From NCBI GenBank assembly GCA_013368375.1, contig JAACJP010000001.1:2108001-2172000 (forward strand): a stretch of DNA of 64,000 nt, written 5' to 3'. This DNA is from Tricholomella constricta (taxonomy: Eukaryota > Basidiomycota > Agaricomycetes > Agaricales > Lyophyllaceae). The notes under the pieces are model-generated. The model saw only the letters and a list, made by a program, of their open reading frames with translations, ran no database searches and was not told the DNA's origin. Of this stretch, positions 59,670-64,000 are shown one piece after another; position 1 is the first letter of the stretch, and every line of letters begins with the position of its first letter. The position numbers were made by a program, and so were the translations under genes.

Positions 59670-60819
59670 CTACTTCAGGTGAGCAACCTCGATCTTCCCA
59701 CCGAGTCCTCGCCAACGGGTGTTGGCGCCCTCTTTCTGCGACACTTCAGTAGGCAAGCCTGTAAGGACCTTCGCGACAAAGTTTGGGTCCGTTAGAGGGG
59801 TCATGTCGTCGCGTTTCGGCAATTGCTAGACAAAGATAATGTTGAGATGGTGTTTCGGATATCAAGACGAGAGGACCGTTACCCGTTTGACGCGATCGTA
59901 GGGCGCCTCCCATCCATTCGTTTCCCGGATAATCAACGGAGGCTGAGACGCGAACGAATGATAGATCCGCGTGTCATGCAGCCGGAAAAGGACGTTATCC
60001 ACGCGAAGAGTAAAGCGTGCCAGGATAAATAGACATGTCGGCATTACGCGCTGCGGCGTAGCGAATAATGAGTTTCATACGTGCACATGACATCCAGGGG
60101 CATGCTTACTATCCGGACAAGAAGACTCGAAGAGCCGTTGTCGTGCAGCTCGTCTTCAAACAACGGGACCTCTGCATAGAAGAGAATAGGATCTGGACGT
60201 GTGAGTTCTGCCATGGGAATAGCATGAGCCGGATTGTCGGGATCTGCTGCAGTCCACAACGGGACTGGGCATTCGCCAGTCGCGTCTGAATTTTCGTGGC
60301 CGGTATACGTCGTTGTATATGTCCAATCGTAAGGCTTAGTGGGGACAGTTTTGGGCATCGGAACGGTCGATGAGGGTCCCGTTCTGATTAAAGCGACGGA
60401 ACCGTAAGCTGCTGGACGCGTCCATAGGGAATGTTGACGAACCGGCTCTCCAGCCACTTGTCAGCGTACCCAACTTTGACGCCGCCATCGCCCTCTTGCA
60501 GCTCCCCGTTCTTCACAGCCTTCAGCGCAACATCCGTGGTAAATGCATACTTCCACCCCGACGGGCGATGCTCTAATGTAAGAAGATTGCTCCCGAATGT
60601 CATCTCTGGAAGTGGGAACCCAAGAGCGGCCTGCAACGCATCGCAGTCAGCGGCGTTGGATATGGGATTGGTAGAAGCTGTGATGGACCAGTCGAAGACC
60701 TTGATAGATCGGGAGTTGGGCGATTCAAAGAGCTGGTGCTGGGGGACGGCAATCGCGGAGGGAGCCACGGTCGCCTCGCGATAAGGGACATCCCGATCTG
60801 TGTCTGTTAGTGGCTTCAT
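59670..60819 (-). CDS. TIP41: TIP41, PP2A/PP4-interacting regulator
   Basis: TIP41 binds PP2A-type catalytic subunits and the Tap42/alpha4 pathway downstream of TOR. The ATG at 60819 gives an N-terminus of about 40 residues, then IKVFDWSITASTNPISNAAD, LPEMTFGSNLLTLEHRPSGW, KYAFTTDVALKAVKNGELQE and VGYADKWLESRF. After an intron come PYDWTYTTTYTGH, IPMAELTRPDPILFYAEVPL and FEDELHDNGSSSLLVRI; then CLFILARFTLRVDNVLFRLH, DTRIYHSF and the ETNGWEAPYDRVKR exon. The last exon, from about 59827, encodes LPKRDDMTPLTDPNFVAKVL, TGLPTEVSQ and GGKIEVAHLK, ending at 59670. All family blocks are present. Head-to-head with the dynein gene (116 bp). Confidence 0.92.
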
Positions 60820-60935
60820 CGTCGTGGCGTGTGGAGTGGTCGTCGTTGCGGACGATGCAGGTTTGTCGGGATCCGAAATTTACATTTCGTCTCATTTGGT
60901 GTTTGCCGCTCAACACCACCATCCGTTAATTTTGC

Positions 60936-62818
60936 ATGGAGATCTCGTCGCGCTCGTCGACGCCAGAGGTGCCCCCGCAGGACCTGTGGTCGTCTATCCT
61001 AGACTCAGTCTCGTCGTCGCGCTCCACACCTTCGAAACAGATACTCCTTCTGGGCCAACCTCTGACTGGCAAGTCGGCACTTGTGTCGGCACTTCTCCAG
61101 AAACCTCCACCCGACGAAGGAAAGGAGGAGAACAGGAGTGACTTTGCTATTGGATACGACTTTGCTGACGTCCGGGACGATGCTGATGAAGGCGAGTGTC
61201 ATTAATTTCAGGCTGATAGGCCCTACTCATTCCGTGCACATCCTACTAGATACCCTAGCACGCTTGTCCGTGTATGCTGTTCCCTCTGCGCTGCCCTCAT
61301 ATACCTCTTTACTGCCTCACTTCATTCCTCCTCGCCAATCTTTGCCGCATACCCTTGTCATGATTGTATTAGATTGGACGCGCCCTTGGTCATTTGTAGA
61401 GGAGCTGCAGACATGGCTCCAGTGGGTGGAAACCTGGGCGAAAGGCGATGGGTTGCGCGAATTGGAAATAATACGAGAGGAAGGACGCGAACGACGTGAG
61501 CACTGTGATTCAATCCGGTTACCATCCCTCTAATTGCATTCGCCCTCCAGTGCAGGCACACCTTCAGCATTACGCTGAACCCTCGACCGACCCGCTCCCC
61601 GCCAATTCAACGATGTCGAGCACACTTTTGCCTCTTGGACCGGGAACTTTAACGCATAATTCTTCTGGGATACCAATTATCGTGACGTGCACAAAGGCTG
61701 ATTTGATAGATGACGGAAATGACATGGCTGCAGGCGCGTCAGGAATGGGGAGCATGGTGAAAGGGAAAGGAGGTGAATGGGAGGAGAGAACGGACGGAGT
61801 GATGCAGGTACTTCGCACGATTTGTTTGAAATGTAAGCCTTTCTGTCTTCCAACTTTTACTGGTCAATTACGAAGAAATAGATGGAGCGTCATTGTTCTA
61901 CACGACAACAGTGCCATCAACGCTGCAAGTGCTGAGGCAATACGCGTTACATGCGCTTTTCATGCCTCCTGCCCCATCACCTATCGCACCTGGTGCTGAA
62001 GCTCAAGCGCCTGTTCGCAATATCTTTCCCTTTCAACACAAACCAAACACACTGGATCGTGACCGAATCGTTGTTCCTGCAGGATGGGATAGCTGGGGAA
62101 AAATATCTGTGATGCGTGATGGATTTGACGCCAAAATGTGGGGAGAAGCCTGGGAGAGAGACTTAACAGACGACCCGAGTGAAGGAAACGGAGCCAAGAA
62201 ACTTTACGCGTCCCTTGTCCCGGACCAGGGTACGAAGGTGAGTACGTCGAGTTCCACATTTTATGTTTGCTGAGATACTTCAAGCCACCGCCCCTACCAC
62301 CATTCAACAATCCAACACCGGAGCAAGCATTCCTGGCAAAGAATTACGACGAGAATGCAAAGAAACCGGATCGGGATCCCCGTGGGGCTTTCCGAAACCC
62401 TACAGACCTCACTGGTGCGTCAGCGGGTATCGTTGGCCCACTTGGAAGCAGCAGCTTTAGTCTGCCGAACGTGGAACGTGCATTGACAGAGATGGAGGTG
62501 GGTATCGGAGGTGGGTCAGGCACAACTTCAGACACTGCGAGGAGATCTACGCGCAATCCCAATGCACCAGCTGGTCGGCCCGCAGGCCTGGCACCAGTCG
62601 GTACGTCGGTTCCTGTAACGGGACGGTCACCGGCCTCGCCAACACCAACAGCTGGGTCCCCGAGCCCTACTGGTGGACAGACACAGCACGAAGTGTTGCA
62701 GAACTTTTTCCAGAGTTTACTCAGTTCGAAGGATCGCACTGGGTCAGCAGCGGGGGCGAGAACGGCGACTCCGGCTAAGGCGAATGGGGGCGGTAGTGGT
62801 GGAGAAGACGGAGCATAA
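60936..62818 (+). CDS. Cytoplasmic dynein 1 light intermediate chain
   Basis: The light intermediate chain folds like a small GTPase, binds the dynein heavy chain and links to cargo adaptors. The ATG at 60936 gives a Ser-rich start, DLWSSILDSVSSSRSTPSKQ and the P-loop ILLLGQPLTGKSALVSALL, then FAIGYDFADVRDDADE. The first intron (61192-61249) begins with GC (AAG|GCGAGT) and ends CTACTAG; splicing it gives DEDTLARLSVYAVP, as the family requires. Then TLVMIVLDWTRPWSFVEELQ, GIPIIVTCTKADLID, a G-domain-like base motif, and VPSTLQVLRQYALHALF, VVPAGWDSWGKISVMRDGFD. The C-terminal third is Pro/Ser/Gly-rich with one helix (HEVLQNFFQSLLSSK), the expected adaptor-binding helix. Confidence 0.9.
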
Positions 62819-63167
62819 TGGAGATTGAGAGGATGTCGTTCAGAGTTTTATGTTTCGTTTGTCGGCATATGCGACGTTTGGAGCTGTCTCCTAAGGGGGA
62901 TATCAGCCACTGACGTGTTGACATGTGTTGTGGCGCGCATGATAATTCTTCCTTTATCCTTGACCACCATCTCACAGTTAGCCGCTCTCCTCGACGCTAC
63001 ACACCGCTGCTGGCCGAGTCGTCGCAGCCCCTTCTCACACTCATATAAATTATAGTCTCTATCTTGTGTATAAAAAAATGGGAAAATGGTGCGCTGTGCA
63101 GCCTAGGCGCTTACATTGCATCACACATACATACTCACACACTGCCGTCTGTACAGGACACCCGACT
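62819..63167. other. Intergenic spacer after the dynein gene
   Basis: About 350 bp with no supported coding frame. A CA-rich stretch (63120-63145) lies just before the next ATG. Confidence 0.45.
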
Positions 63168-64000
63168 ATGTTGACGATGTCCTACATTCTAAAATCAAGT
63201 CCTTGGTGTATGTCACCACAGGCCGTCATTTTGAAGTCAATGTGCACGGCTCATACTCCAGCTAGGTCTGGCGCCATCAAGCGGTCTTCCCTGGAGAAAA
63301 CCGAACCTACTATTAGCTACGAGGAGTTTGTGACTGATTTGGATACGGGCGACTCCTTTACTACCTCTCTAATCGACATTCTCGTCAAGGTGAGCCTATC
63401 CGCACATTTACCATGTCCTGCCGCTGATTTTATCCACATATCAGGAGATGGCGGAGCGGCGCACCCGACCAAACGTCAACGACAGAAGACTCATCGCGGA
63501 CCGTTCAGCCAAAAGCCTACGACTTCTAGCGACCCCTCTCCGGATCTACCGCGACCGTTCGATGGGACGCTACCACCCCAGCCGACGCTCAGCGAATTTG
63601 TCAGATTACCTGAGCGCCCCTCCACTAGAAATGGATATGGAGGAGGATGAAGATATATTTGAACGTATGCTAGACGGTGGGCCGACGATCGAGGGTGCTC
63701 GCATCAACTCGGACCTGTACGAGGCATACGGCACAAATGCCGGACCCAGTTCCAGACCTGTTTCAAGCCCCTCACCTCCAGCAGATGATCCTCCGTCTCC
63801 TCCTACGCAACCCTCGCATTTTCGTAGTGGCCCGTGGTCAATGACAGGCGGGCTTCCAACAACCATGCTGACTCGCCAACCTTCCATCCGCCGCCCCGTT
63901 CGTTCCAGGACGGTGGATTTCAATGAGTTTACGCACCGCCGCCGTTCTTCTACGAGGGAGAACCCGGGCTCGCATGGTGAATCGAGCGAAAGCTTGGAGC
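63168..64000 (+). CDS. Unrecognised, largely disordered protein; 3' end beyond the window
   Basis: From the ATG at 63168 a frame runs to AAG at 63389, where GTGAGC starts an intron ending at 63444. The joined product reads SYEEFVTDLDTGDSFTTSLI, DILVKEMAERRTRPNVND, then basic and acidic segments (DMEEDEDIFERMLDGG; INSDLYEAYGTNAGPSSRPV) and a Ser/Pro/Arg-rich region still open at 64000. No family is recognised. The first 30 residues are doubtful and the true start may be further in. Confidence 0.5.

Noticed and set aside
63170..63270. A YVDDVLHSKIK reading that recalls a reverse-transcriptase YxDD box
   Set aside because: Only about 40 codons, no other reverse-transcriptase motif, no flanking repeats; coincidence is more likely.

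Overview
The window reads as a compact nuclear genome segment from a filamentous basidiomycete, most likely an Agaricomycete. The evidence is dense protein-coding genes on both strands, coding frames broken every few hundred bases by introns of about 50-60 nt with GT...AG ends, short intergenic gaps, and basidiomycete-type HNH-nuclease and F-box-like relics. I found no tRNA, rRNA, CRISPR array, bacterial operon or virus-like gene. Most exon joins below were made by hand from splice signals, reading phase and family motifs, so outer limits are firmer than every internal junction.

Layout. 1-7.2 kb: a Q-rich orphan gene (cut by the left edge), the complex I assembly methyltransferase NDUFAF5, the tRNA methyltransferase TRM10 and an acyl-protein thioesterase. 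7.5-11.5 kb is an accessory island: a small proline-rich membrane-tail gene, an HNH nuclease relic, a second copy of the small gene broken by a stop codon, a 709-bp inverted-repeat DNA transposon (MITE) and repeat fragments. 11.5-18.7 kb (minus strand): a large disordered orphan protein, a CLPTM1-family membrane protein and a 188-aa orphan. 19.5-24.3 kb: 14-3-3 and the GPI inositol-deacylase BST1/PGAP1. 25.5-31.5 kb: a full KDM5/JARID1 histone demethylase. 31.7-36.7 kb: a flavin monooxygenase, TFIIB and a putative secreted orphan.

37.5-39 kb is a second accessory island with a rearranged HNH copy whose 3' part is inverted. 39.2-48.2 kb: SET5-like methyltransferase, TOM20, the PP4 regulatory subunit PSY2/PP4R3 and the primase large subunit PRI2. 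48.2-49.9 kb is gene-poor and holds an F-box relic. 49.9-53.4 kb: a Whi3/Scw1-like RNA-binding protein. 54.9-64 kb: RNA polymerase III subunit RPC11 (with a 7-nt microexon), a SPRY protein, RRS1, TAF12, TIP41, dynein light intermediate chain (with a GC-AG intron) and the start of an unrecognised gene.

There is no single pathway. Most genes are housekeeping (transcription, ribosome and tRNA maturation, mitochondria, phosphatase regulation, GPI lipids), and many are head-to-head pairs sharing 70-320 bp. The less expected content sits in the two HNH islands and in the unusual exon structures.
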